A DNA stretch of 64,000 nt, from NCBI GenBank assembly GCA_029263455.1, contig JAJCXM010000008.1, forward strand, positions 868,001 through 932,000, written 5' to 3'. This DNA is from Holophagae bacterium (lineage in GTDB: Bacteria; Acidobacteriota; Holophagae; Acanthopleuribacterales; Acanthopleuribacteraceae). Below the pieces are notes generated by a model. The model searched no databases. It was not told where the DNA came from and saw only the letters and a program-made list of their open reading frames with translations. This document shows, in pieces, positions 1 through 8,149 of this stretch (position 1 is the first letter of the stretch; every line of letters begins with the position of its first letter). The position numbers and the translations under genes were made by a program.

Positions 1-455
1 CCGCGCGCACAAGAGAAGGCGCCTTTGACAAGCACAACAGCGCTGTCCTCTTTAGTACTTTCTTGAGTTTTAAACTCGAAATGTCCTTCTACCCGATCGC
101 CGAAGGCGGTAAACACCACATGGCCTTCCGTATGAAAGGAATACATCTCACGACCCTCTCCTGAAATGATGAAGGATCCCCCCAAGGTGTCCTTGACCCC
201 TCGGTAGTGAAATTTGACGGGGAACCTGCCCGTTGTCGGAGTAAATTCCTTGGAGAAAAAGAGGTTGGCCGAAAATCCGCTACCATGTTCTTTGCGATAA
301 GCACGAGGCGTCACCAATCGCAGGATCCAAACCTTACCCATGTCATTGAAACTGATCGAACTCGAGACCTCGTAGCGGCCCGTATGAGCGCCCTGCACTT
401 CGAACCAATTGCTGTCGCCACCCGCAAGCCCTATGAACATCAACACCCAAAACAC
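1..455 (-). CDS. Hypothetical secreted protein, 3' end cut by window edge
   Basis: An open frame runs from a GTG at 455 to the window edge without a stop, about 151 codons. The start is supported by a strong ribosome site (AGGAGGA, 461-467) five bases upstream. The first residues, FWVLMFIGLAGG, form a short hydrophobic stretch like the core of an export signal. The rest has alternating polar and hydrophobic residues (for example GRYEVSSSISF and EGHVVFTAFGDRVEGHF) that suggest a beta-rich exported domain. No family was recognised. The C-terminus lies outside the window. The gene is divergent from the one starting at 1098, with a 640-base gap between them. Confidence 0.6.
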   Translation of the reverse strand, partial: MFWVLMFIGLAGGDSNWFEVQGAHTGRYEVSSSISFNDMGKVWILRLVTPRAYRKEHGSGFSANLFFSKEFTPTTGRFPVKFHYRGVKDTLGGSFIISGEGREMYSFHTEGHVVFTAFGDRVEGHFEFKTQESTKEDSAVVLVKGAFSCAR

Positions 456-1097
456 GGTAATCCTCCTTCACGCTCCAAACACGATGGACCATACAATTCT
501 AGAGGCCGCAGGCGCTCGCTGTCCAATGCTCGGTTCTACGGCAAAGTGAGTTCGATCAATGGGCACTTCTCGTAAATAGATTCGAACAAGCCATATCCAA
601 GTGTGTTGTGAACCCTGAAGGTGCAGCCAATGACGAGCTCTTTCAGTTTTGAAATATCTTGAGATCCTGTCCATCCTGTCTGAGAGACTTTTGGACAGGA
701 TTAACATGATGGTCAGGATGTTTTTTTGACGAGGTTGTTGCAGCGCCTCGACGGCTTAGGTGCGGACTTCAGGTACAGTGATTTCAACGAATTAAAGCAA
801 CTTCAAGCGTTTGACAAAGATGTCGGACCCTTGCGATGTGATATCCGGTTGTCGGTCAATTGAGCCGGCATGGTACGGCAAGAAACCGATAAAAAGCGGT
901 GGCAAGCCACGTGCAATCCAAATCGGAAGCTGAATGGTCTTCCTAGCCGGCCTGGTGCTCGGTGGTACACTTTTACACGATCACTGCGGTTCATCTTTGC
1001 GTTGTCAAACGCACTGCCAACATCACCTTCAAACACAAATTTGGAATCTATGCTTCCGTATTTGTGTTTGCCTATTGATCTCATTTGAGGAGGCCAT
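456..1097. other. 640-base intergenic region, possibly containing gene debris
   Basis: No convincing intact gene is visible. The leftward promoter of the first gene must lie here. A weak candidate is TTGGAC (521-526, minus strand) with TAGAAT (496-501), but the 19-base spacer is long. An inverted repeat sits at 665-700. Bases 726-863 (+) carry an uninterrupted reading frame of about 45 codons with protein-like composition (LDGLGADFRYSDFNELKQLQ) that ends in TGA and has no good start, so it may be a fragment of a lost gene. Overlapping frames at 803-1117 (-) and 870-1088 (+) look like chance. The GAGGAGG at 1087-1093 belongs to the next gene. Confidence 0.4.
665..720. repeat. Inverted repeat with CATCCTG/CAGGATG motifs
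   Basis: TCCTGTCCA (665-673) is matched exactly by TGGACAGGA (692-700), an inverted repeat with an 18-base loop. Further copies of the same short word follow as CAGGATT and CAGGATG up to 720, then a run of seven T. Short CATCCTG/CAGGATT word repeats occur dispersed in many bacterial genomes, so this may be a relic of such an element. A rightward terminator is also possible because of the T run, but no gene ends just upstream on that strand. Confidence 0.35.
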
Positions 1098-1862
1098 GTG
1101 CGAATTTTCATGATCATGCTACTAAGTGCGGCTGCGTTCGGCCAGGACGCAAAACAATTAATAGATCAGATGATTGACGTTTCTGGGGGCCAAGAGCTCT
1201 TGTACCAGTTGAAGGACGTTGAATATCGCTACACCTATCAAAATGCCAAGACGGGCAAAAAAGACGTATCCCTTGAACGCTATATCTTTGACGGTGAGCT
1301 CTCTTGGGCCCGTTTCGATGAACAAAATAACGCCCTTGCCCAGGTTCCTGGCCAGTTGGTGCAAGGCTTTGATGGTGCCAAGGCGTGGGCCACTATTGAT
1401 GGTGAGGCGCAGTCAGATCCACAAATCCTGAAAATGGCCGATTTCCTGCGCAAAACCAACTACTACTGGTTTGCAATGATGTTTAAGCTCGCCGATCCAG
1501 GAATGACCTATAAATACAACGGTGAACGAAACTTGGAAGGCATTCCCTACCAAATCGTAGAAGTGGGCTTCGAAGTCGGCGTTGGTGACGTGCAAGATAC
1601 CTATGTTCTCTACATCAATCCCTACACACACCTTGTCGATCAATTTCTGTTTACCGTTTTAGATTTTGGACGGAAGGACCCGCTTTTAATGCGTGTCCAG
1701 TACGGGCATGTTGACGGATTAATGTTACCAGTGGTACGTCGCTATATTGCTGCCGATTGGGAAGGCACGCCTCAGGGCGACGATTGGACATTGGAAATCA
1801 TGCAAGACATCAAGTTCAACCAGAATTTGGATCGCGCTGCGTTTTCACCTACTGCTAACTAG
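1098..1862 (+). CDS. Secreted hypothetical protein, LolA/DUF6503-like
   Basis: 254 residues. The GTG start at 1098 has GAGGAGG four bases upstream (1087-1093). The N-terminus MRIFMIMLLSAAAFGQDA is a short signal peptide with probable cleavage near AFG-Q. The mature part begins with an amphipathic stretch (QLIDQMIDVSGGQELLYQLK) and continues with many short beta-strand-like segments, the pattern of periplasmic proteins related to the outer-membrane lipoprotein-sorting fold. No lipobox is present. It probably acts in the periplasm, where its ligand is unknown. Its stop overlaps the 3' end of the convergent ribbon-helix-helix gene by a few bases. The family link rests on remembered sequence character, not on a search. 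Confidence 0.7.
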   Translation: MRIFMIMLLSAAAFGQDAKQLIDQMIDVSGGQELLYQLKDVEYRYTYQNAKTGKKDVSLERYIFDGELSWARFDEQNNALAQVPGQLVQGFDGAKAWATIDGEAQSDPQILKMADFLRKTNYYWFAMMFKLADPGMTYKYNGERNLEGIPYQIVEVGFEVGVGDVQDTYVLYINPYTHLVDQFLFTVLDFGRKDPLLMRVQYGHVDGLMLPVVRRYIAADWEGTPQGDDWTLEIMQDIKFNQNLDRAAFSPTAN

Positions 1863-2113
1863 TTGCCTTCGCGCAGGTTGTGGCTGTCTTCTGAGGTTAA
1901 GTCCAAGCCATAGATTGACTTGATGCGATCGATAGCTTCCTGTGTCTGCTCGTTGAAAGGTGATTTCCCTTCAAATGAATGCAAAACAATGCCTTCAATC
2001 AGGTCGCCTAACGATATGTCGAGGTACTCAGCCAGCGCCTTGAGCACTTTGACCATGCGCTTCTCGAGGCGAACACCTGTCTGTACGCGTTGAACGATAC
2101 GTTTCTGTGTCAT
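1859..2113 (-). CDS. Small ribbon-helix-helix-like DNA-binding protein
   Basis: 84 residues beginning MTQKRIVQRVQTGVRLEKRMVK. The N-terminal third reads as a basic beta strand (RIVQRVQTGVRLEKRM) followed by helix LKALAEYLDISLGDLIEGIV, which is the layout of CopG/Arc ribbon-helix-helix repressors that bind DNA as dimers. The acidic C-terminal tail (QEAIDRIKSIYGLDL) may be a second partner-binding or oligomerisation helix. It is divergent from the gene at 2212, and the intervening promoter contains a 12-base palindrome at 2162-2173 that could be its operator. A toxin-antitoxin role is possible from size alone, but the neighbour does not look like a known toxin. Confidence 0.65.
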   Translation of the reverse strand: MTQKRIVQRVQTGVRLEKRMVKVLKALAEYLDISLGDLIEGIVLHSFEGKSPFNEQTQEAIDRIKSIYGLDLTSEDSHNLREGN

Positions 2114-2147
2114 TGGCTCATTCTAGCAGTAATCGGCTGTCTCATTC

Positions 2148-2180
2148 TTGTTTTCAAATTGGTACCATGGTACATTGGTA
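2148..2180 (+). promoter_or_regulatory. Promoter with overlapping palindromic operator candidate
   Basis: TTGTTT (2148-2153) and TACATT (2171-2176) are separated by 17 bases, an acceptable sigma-70 promoter for the gene at 2212. The perfect palindrome GTACCATGGTAC (2162-2173) lies in the spacer and touches the -10 box. TTGGTA occurs twice in direct orientation (2159-2164 and 2175-2180) with a 16-base period. A protein bound here would block polymerase. The adjacent divergent ribbon-helix-helix gene is the obvious candidate binder, by inference only. Confidence 0.4.
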
Positions 2181-2211
2181 GACGATCTTGTGCACTGAAT
2201 GGGAGGTTGAC

Positions 2212-2628
2212 ATGGCATTGGACAGGGCTTCGGAACGCTTCATTCAGCAATTTGAGCTTGGAACCATTGATGCAAGTGATTTTGGGCATCGAGAACATGT
2301 GAGGCTAGCCTGGTGTTATTTGCACGCCTTCGGCATTGTAGAAAGCCTGACTCGGTTCCCGACTCATCTGAAACGTTTTGCAAAACGCGTAGGTGCGCCG
2401 AATTTGTATCACGAAACATTGACATGGGCGTTCCTGCTGATGATCAATGAACGTCAACAGTGTCAGCCAGGAATTGATTGGCAGCAATTCGTGACGCGAA
2501 ACGAGGATCTGTTAAGGTGGCCGAACCCAACATTGAGTCGCCTGTACCCACAAGATGTGTTGGAATCTGAAATTGCGCGCCGCGTTTTTGTGATGCCACC
2601 TGCGCCAGTTGAACAAGCAAGTGCATGA
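2212..2628 (+). CDS. Conserved hypothetical protein with HREHVRLAW motif
   Basis: 138 residues from an ATG at 2212, chosen because GGGAGG (2201-2206) lies five bases upstream. A longer in-frame start at 2188 would overlap the likely promoter. The N-terminal segment contains HREHVRLAWCYLH, followed by FAKRVGAPNLYHETLTWAFLLMI. This belongs to a widespread family of uncharacterised proteins with a conserved His-rich first helix (HHRDHVRLAW-like) and a conserved YHET motif. The His/Glu pattern suggests a metal- or small-molecule-binding all-helical fold, but no reaction is known to me. There is no signal peptide, so it is probably cytoplasmic. Confidence 0.7.
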   Translation: MALDRASERFIQQFELGTIDASDFGHREHVRLAWCYLHAFGIVESLTRFPTHLKRFAKRVGAPNLYHETLTWAFLLMINERQQCQPGIDWQQFVTRNEDLLRWPNPTLSRLYPQDVLESEIARRVFVMPPAPVEQASA

Positions 2629-2835
2629 GCTATCTAATGGCGCAGTCATCACATACGAACGGTGGGTGAGTGCTAAACAGCTTTCTACCATTTTCCGTAA
2701 CTCTACATATGCAGGTATGTTAGCTAATTCTCTAGTCACTTGATAATGATACGTCGAGCGATGTTGCTTGACCGCGACACCAAATGAGAGGTTAATATAG
2801 GTAACCGATTGTAAAGTTGATGTGGAGGAAACAAA

Positions 2836-3531
2836 TTGGCGTTGGTCGATTTTTCCTACGATAAACATGTCTCGCCCCACGTTTTTTTCTCAGGGCGTGT
2901 TTGTCATGATTTGAACAATATCATTACAACGGCCATGGGGGCCGTGTCGTTGCTCCAATTTAAGGCGCCCATGGAATCGACTTTTCGCGGTGAGCTAGAC
3001 CGTCTCGATCGTTCAATCGAAGCGTTAAGTCAATTTACGAAACGCATCGAACGTGTGTTCTTGGATAGTTTTGACAATCGAATTCCTTACAATCTGACAC
3101 GCCTCATTAAGATGACTATCGACGAGTTTCAGTCGCCAAAACTGGAGATTCGCTTTGATGGCGACTCGGTGCGGCCCTCAGCGATCGACGTATCGGCGGT
3201 TCAAAGTATGATCAAGGAGATCCTCACCAATTCGATAGACTCGATGGCGGGTGAGGGCGTCATTGATGTCAGTTTGAGACAGTTGGCCGCTGGTGGCAGT
3301 CATGCTTGCCAATTGACCATAGCCGATAGCGGCAAAGGCATCGCGGAGGACAATCTCAGCGAGGTGTTTGGCGCATTTAAGTCGTTCGAGAAACGCGGCA
3401 ACCTGGTTGGGTTAGGCTTAGCTTATGTGGGTAGCGTGGTCCATCATCATGGCTGGTCGATGGCGATAGAAAGTGAACTGGATAAAGGGACTAAGATTCA
3501 TATTTCCATTCCCTTAGAGCCAGCGCCTTAG
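2836..3531 (+). CDS. Soluble orphan histidine kinase (HATPase)
   Basis: 231 residues. The start is TTG at 2836, with GGAGGA (2824-2829) six bases upstream and no better alternative. A short N-terminal segment leads into an H-box, CHDLNNIITTAMGAVSLLQ, of the H-D-x-N-N type found in hybrid and NtrB-like kinases, with the probable phospho-acceptor His near residue 25. The ATPase part has an N-box (EILTNSIDSM), a G1 box (DSGKGI) and a G2 box (GLGLAYV). There is no transmembrane segment and no sensory domain, so the input is probably a partner protein or a cytoplasmic signal. No response regulator is adjacent. It converges with the exporter gene, leaving only a few bases between the stops. Confidence 0.85.
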   Translation: MALVDFSYDKHVSPHVFFSGRVCHDLNNIITTAMGAVSLLQFKAPMESTFRGELDRLDRSIEALSQFTKRIERVFLDSFDNRIPYNLTRLIKMTIDEFQSPKLEIRFDGDSVRPSAIDVSAVQSMIKEILTNSIDSMAGEGVIDVSLRQLAAGGSHACQLTIADSGKGIAEDNLSEVFGAFKSFEKRGNLVGLGLAYVGSVVHHHGWSMAIESELDKGTKIHISIPLEPAP

Positions 3532-3537
3532 CCAATT

Positions 3538-6120
3538 TCATTCCAATCGCGAGAATTTCAACTTAAACGTTTCCATCAGGATCGGCAATAAGACGACTGA
3601 TGCTAGCCAGCAGAAGAAGACACCCAGGATGGCACTGATTCCGAGGCTTCTGAAGCCCGAGTACTCGGCTAAGAAGAGCGAACTAAAGCCAAAAATGGTG
3701 GTCAACGACGTTAGCGTGACCGCCTTGGCGCAGGAGGCGATGACGACGCCAATGTCTTCTGATTTCCGATGTAGGTACTTCTCTACAATATGAACTCCAT
3801 CGTCTATGCCAATGCCGATGATGATCGGTGTTGCAACAAAGTTGAGAATGTTAATGCTGATGCCCATTAAGCGCATGGTTCCTAGCATCCAGATGACGGA
3901 AACGCTCAAAGGGACCAGCGTCAGCGCCACGAGCGATATTCGGCGGAAATGCAAGGACAATATGACACAGACGAAGAAGATTGCCAAGGCACTGGTAGCC
4001 TTAAACGAGCTTTGAATCAGCGTCTTGATTTCATCGGCAATGGTCTGAATACCGGTTACATAAAAGGCTTCTCCGCTTTCTATTTCCATGCAATTCAATA
4101 CACTGCTTACAAGTGCCTTGGTTTCCGCTTTGATCCACAAGCCTTTGGCGGGGTAAACATGGGCGATCGCCTTGTAGCGACCTTCTTTGACGTGCAAAAA
4201 CTGCCCGACCACTGATGCGCTGCCGCTTTCGAGCAGCTTTTCTAGCGGGATGGGGTCGAGCGCGCGCACGCCGGCTTCAACATAACTAATGTAGTCGCGA
4301 TTATCGTCGGTTAAACGAAAACCCTGTTCGGCTAAGGCTTGTTCAAAGGTTTCGGTGATCGGTTCAGCGTCTAGGCCCAAATGGCGGATGTACTCAATAT
4401 TAGATTGTTGATCTTCGGGGCGTTGGAGGAATGACAGAGCCGTGTCGTAGCGCACCAATTCACCCTGCTGAATCATGTCGTCGAGTTTGTGCGTCAACTG
4501 GTCGTGAAGTTGATAAAGTTTATGTTCGCTATCGGCTTCTATGACAAAGGTGAGTGAACGCAGTGAGCCACCCACTTTTGAGGTGATGAGACTCTGCAAA
4601 TTGATGGAAGGATTAGATTGAGCTCGTACACTGCGCAAATCAGCATTGAATTCCAGCTGCAATGCTTCGTACCCGAGCCAAAGGGTGCCGATTATGATCA
4701 TGCCTAACACTTCTTTACGTCGCCGAATGCAAGCTACGATTAGCTTTTCTACTTTGAAATCTCGTTGAGGGCGCGTGAACGCAGGTGCTCGATGTCGAAA
4801 CCGTTCACGTAAAAACAACATGCTGGGCAGAAAGACAAACATTTGCAGCAGGCACATGAGAATGCCCAAGGCTGCGATAATGGCAAACTCTGTCAACCCA
4901 CGGAAGTTATTGAAGCCCATTGCCAAGAAAGCCAAAGCGGTCGTACAGCCGCCAATCAGGGTTCCTAATCCCGTTTCGGACAAGGCTATTTCCATCGCTT
5001 GCAAGGATTCTTTTCCACTTGCTTTTTCATCTAAGTAACGTGAAAAGATGTGGATGGCATAGTCGATTCCCAGTCCCACAATGACGGCCGAAAAGGTGGC
5101 CGTTAAAAGGTTCAAACGTCCAAAAAGTAAATAACCAAGTCCTAATGTCCAAGTCTCGGCTGCTAAAAGTGGAATGCCGACGTAAACCAAGGCCAAGGGG
5201 CGGTGATAGGCGATGATGAAAAGCAATAGAACCATGCCGAACGAGGTCACAAACATGGAAACCACATCACCTTTGATGGTCTGATTCTCATGTGCCGTAA
5301 TTGGGTGGGCACCAGTCAACCCTACCTTGAGGATATCGTCAACCGGGCCTTCTTCTTCGGACATTGCCGTCAGGGCAGCCGCAATCTTTTGATTTAAGAA
5401 ATCAGTAAGCCTTACAGAAAACTCCACTTCCTCTGGCGCTAGTGTCGGTTTCCCTAATACGAGCAGCATACGGTGGTCTTTACTGACTAAATAGCCGTCG
5501 GACAGGTCCAACCGGTAGTTGCCCGTAATCTGGTCACGGTAGCTGGCTGTCAGGTCCAAAAGGGAAAGTGGATCTTTCTCAATAAGCGTTTTTGAAGCGA
5601 TACCTGATTCAAGGTCCCGATAATTTTGTTGGACACGTTGTCGGATACCTTCAGAGGTTAGTCGGGCCGCCATTTGTTCCAATTTATCGGGCGGTAGGAA
5701 CCGTATCAGGTACTGCAAATACTCGTAATAGTCGGTCTGCTCGATTTGATCAAAGATATTGCCGTTAAAATATTTGAGGTATTCGGAAAACTGCGGGTCG
5801 GCCCGCACCTCGTCGACCATGATGTCGGCAAAAATTTGTGCGTATTCCAAGTCCTCAGGTTCAAACTGCACTACCATGACGACTCGGTCGATCATGTTGA
5901 AATCGCGGACGGTATCCTCGAAATGACGTACCACTTCATTATGGTCAGGTAACAGATCTTTAAGGGTCGTTTCCTGTTGTAAGCGTAAGGCAAATGAACC
6001 CAGCACAACCGTAATAGCCGTGAAGACGATGAGGATGAGCCAATAAAATCGATAAATAAATCGAGCCAAGCCCTTCAAAACTTGCATGCTCAAGTGTTTT
6101 GTAAGAATGTCTTTTTTCAC
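3538..6120 (-). CDS. RND/MMPL-family exporter (HAE3-like)
   Basis: 860 residues with two homologous halves. Each has one N-terminal membrane helix, a large periplasmic loop, and a block of five helices. The repeated motif at the start of each block, IVGLGIDYAIHIFSRY and IIGIGIDDGVHIVEKY, is typical of the hydrophobe/amphiphile efflux-3 and MMPL branch, which often exports lipids or hopanoids. The start used is a GTG at 6120 with only a weak ribosome site. An ATG at 6087 is a possible alternative. The gene lies about 107 bases downstream of the acyl-CoA dehydrogenase gene on the same strand, so co-transcription and a lipid-related substrate are reasonable inferences. No membrane-fusion or outer-membrane partner is adjacent. 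Confidence 0.85.
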   Translation of the reverse strand: MKKDILTKHLSMQVLKGLARFIYRFYWLILIVFTAITVVLGSFALRLQQETTLKDLLPDHNEVVRHFEDTVRDFNMIDRVVMVVQFEPEDLEYAQIFADIMVDEVRADPQFSEYLKYFNGNIFDQIEQTDYYEYLQYLIRFLPPDKLEQMAARLTSEGIRQRVQQNYRDLESGIASKTLIEKDPLSLLDLTASYRDQITGNYRLDLSDGYLVSKDHRMLLVLGKPTLAPEEVEFSVRLTDFLNQKIAAALTAMSEEEGPVDDILKVGLTGAHPITAHENQTIKGDVVSMFVTSFGMVLLLFIIAYHRPLALVYVGIPLLAAETWTLGLGYLLFGRLNLLTATFSAVIVGLGIDYAIHIFSRYLDEKASGKESLQAMEIALSETGLGTLIGGCTTALAFLAMGFNNFRGLTEFAIIAALGILMCLLQMFVFLPSMLFLRERFRHRAPAFTRPQRDFKVEKLIVACIRRRKEVLGMIIIGTLWLGYEALQLEFNADLRSVRAQSNPSINLQSLITSKVGGSLRSLTFVIEADSEHKLYQLHDQLTHKLDDMIQQGELVRYDTALSFLQRPEDQQSNIEYIRHLGLDAEPITETFEQALAEQGFRLTDDNRDYISYVEAGVRALDPIPLEKLLESGSASVVGQFLHVKEGRYKAIAHVYPAKGLWIKAETKALVSSVLNCMEIESGEAFYVTGIQTIADEIKTLIQSSFKATSALAIFFVCVILSLHFRRISLVALTLVPLSVSVIWMLGTMRLMGISINILNFVATPIIIGIGIDDGVHIVEKYLHRKSEDIGVVIASCAKAVTLTSLTTIFGFSSLFLAEYSGFRSLGISAILGVFFCWLASVVLLPILMETFKLKFSRLE

Positions 6121-6227
6121 GGCAACCTAGGTGGAGAATTTCGAAGTCAGGCGCGCTGGATTCTAACAGGTCTGACTTTACCGTGCTAGGGATGCCAAAA
6201 TTGTCAATGCGCTTAGGCCACTTCAGT

Positions 6228-7991
6228 TTAGGGTTTGAAGGATATTCTAAGGCCAATCGGCGGGTCTTTGCGCATGTTTGTTAAAGCAAATGTGGCTGCA
6301 GGCAATAATTCGGATGCATACAGCTGAGCGGTCAGCACCTTTTCTGTATAAAAAACTTCGTCTGATGATTTGGACTTCTCAAGGGCAACTTGTGCCTGTC
6401 TACTTAAGTAATAACAAGCGGCCAAGTGGCTCATTGACTCTTGAAACTGGACGGCGTGATATTGCACCTGTTCCATGTCCTTGCAACTTGCAAAGAATTG
6501 GGCCGTTGCCGCGACTTCTTGGCTGGCTTTTAGCAGAGCGCTGCTGATGGCACGGAGCTCACCATCGCGTATCTCTCCCGCAAACTGTGTGATTTCAGCC
6601 AACCAATTTTTTAGGTGCAGCCCTTGGTTGCCCAATATCTTGCGAAACACCAGATCCAAGGCCTGAATGCCATTGGTGCCTTCGTAAATACTACTAATCT
6701 TTACGTCTCGCATGTATTGTTCAACGCCATATTCCTGGCAGTAGCCATAACCACCATGAGTTTGAATGGCCATTTCGGTGATTTTGAAGCCCTGGTCAGA
6801 ACCGAAGGTCTTACAGATTGGGGTTAAGAGTTCCACGTAACCCTCATATTTTTCAGCTTCGCTTTGGTGGTAGTGGGCCAAATCCAGATAAAGTGTGAGG
6901 TGGTAGAGCAAGGCGCGGCCGCCTTCTGTTAACGCTTTCATGGTGGCAAGCATGCGTCGTACGTCAGGGTGTTCGACAATTTTGAGGGAGCGGAATCCAT
7001 CTGCTGATTTACGAGACCCTTGGGTCCTTTCCTGCGCATATGCTTTAGCGGCCAAATAAGCTGCAGACCCTTGGGCAAGTCCCTGAACGCCAACTTCGAT
7101 TCGTGCTGCATTCATCATCTGAAACATATGCGCCATGCCCTGGTTGGGTTGGCCAACTAAGTAGCCTATACAGGCTTGATTGGTGCCGAAATTCATGACA
7201 CATGTGGGGGAAGCCTTAATGCCCATTTTATGTTCGATATTGCCGCATTCAACGTCATTACCACCTAGTATGCTGCCATCGTCTGCCGTTCTGTATTTGG
7301 GTACTGCGAACAAGCTCAACCCGCGTGAACCCTTAGGTGAATCAGGTAAACGTGCCAAAACAAGGTGAATGATGTTCTCTGATAAATCGTGTTCACCCCA
7401 GGTGATAAATATTTTGGTGCCACTTATAAGGTAGTGATCGCCATCCGGGATTGCTTTGGTCGTTGAGGCACCCACATCACTTCCTGCGTGGGGTTCCGTC
7501 AAGCACATGGTGCCTGCCCACTGGCCCGAATACATGTTGGGTAAGTACCTGTCTTTGAGCCAATCTGAGCCAAACGAGGCAATTAAGTTGGCCGAACCCC
7601 GCGTTAGCAGAGGCAGCATCGAAAATGAAACACAGGAACCGCACTCCAACTCGGCAACTGGCGCAGCGAAAAAATGCGGCAAGTCTGCTCCGCCGTACTT
7701 GGCCGAGGCCATCATGCCAATGAGCCCCAACTCTCGATAATCGTTCCATGCTTGCTGCATGCCGTTTGGTACCCTGACCGATCCATTCTCGAATTGACAC
7801 CCTTCGCGATCGCCACTGTCATGTAAGGGCGCTAATACCTTCTGGCTGAAGGCACTAATTTGTTCGTAAACCATACGTAATGTATCTTCACCGGCATCGG
7901 GTGAAGGGTGGTTGCCCTCGAGTTGTTGCACGCCCGGGCACTCAAACATATTGAATGCAAGGTCGCGTTCATCGATACGGTAATGGGTCAT
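6228..7991 (-). CDS. Acyl-CoA dehydrogenase, long form
   Basis: 587 residues, FAD-dependent alpha,beta-dehydrogenation of acyl-CoA. An N-terminal extension of about 60 residues precedes the helical domain. The flavin-binding beta region contains MCLTEPHAGSDVGAS and FITWGEHD. The C-terminal catalytic region has SIYEGTNGIQALD, where the Glu is in the position of the catalytic base in this family, and a further C-terminal helical domain brings the length to that of the FadE-like or AcdA long class. The ATG start has AAGGAG (7998-8003) six bases upstream. It is a second acyl-CoA dehydrogenase in the window, separate from the fadE at 23672, so its chain-length or substrate preference is probably different. 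A near-palindrome at 8015-8028 lies just upstream. Confidence 0.9.
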   Translation of the reverse strand: MTHYRIDERDLAFNMFECPGVQQLEGNHPSPDAGEDTLRMVYEQISAFSQKVLAPLHDSGDREGCQFENGSVRVPNGMQQAWNDYRELGLIGMMASAKYGGADLPHFFAAPVAELECGSCVSFSMLPLLTRGSANLIASFGSDWLKDRYLPNMYSGQWAGTMCLTEPHAGSDVGASTTKAIPDGDHYLISGTKIFITWGEHDLSENIIHLVLARLPDSPKGSRGLSLFAVPKYRTADDGSILGGNDVECGNIEHKMGIKASPTCVMNFGTNQACIGYLVGQPNQGMAHMFQMMNAARIEVGVQGLAQGSAAYLAAKAYAQERTQGSRKSADGFRSLKIVEHPDVRRMLATMKALTEGGRALLYHLTLYLDLAHYHQSEAEKYEGYVELLTPICKTFGSDQGFKITEMAIQTHGGYGYCQEYGVEQYMRDVKISSIYEGTNGIQALDLVFRKILGNQGLHLKNWLAEITQFAGEIRDGELRAISSALLKASQEVAATAQFFASCKDMEQVQYHAVQFQESMSHLAACYYLSRQAQVALEKSKSSDEVFYTEKVLTAQLYASELLPAATFALTNMRKDPPIGLRISFKP

Positions 7992-8014
7992 AGAGGGCTC
8001 CTTAGCGCAGAAAA

Positions 8015-8028
8015 TGAATCATGACTCA
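8015..8028. promoter_or_regulatory. Near-palindrome upstream of acyl-CoA dehydrogenase
   Basis: TGAATCATGACTCA is a 14-base near-palindrome (one mismatched base pair) 24 bases upstream of the acyl-CoA dehydrogenase start at 7991. It matches 10 of 14 positions of the palindrome TGAATGACCATTCA found in the fadN promoter at 20084, and it lies at a similar distance from the start codon. It could be a second site for the FadR-like repressor. The match is imperfect, so this is a hypothesis. Confidence 0.3.
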
Positions 8029-8149
8029 CTTTAACAGGATGCGAAGCACCTGTGCAATCAGTCAACGCACATGACAAAGCTTAAGAACCTGCAAACCATG
8101 GCAGGTAATTTGCGTAAGCTCCTGAACACGACTAATTCTGGAGTTCAAC

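Noticed and set aside
803-1117. Frames on both strands in the first intergenic region
   Set aside because: Low complexity, no ribosome site and no recognisable family; they overlap each other and the next gene's leader.
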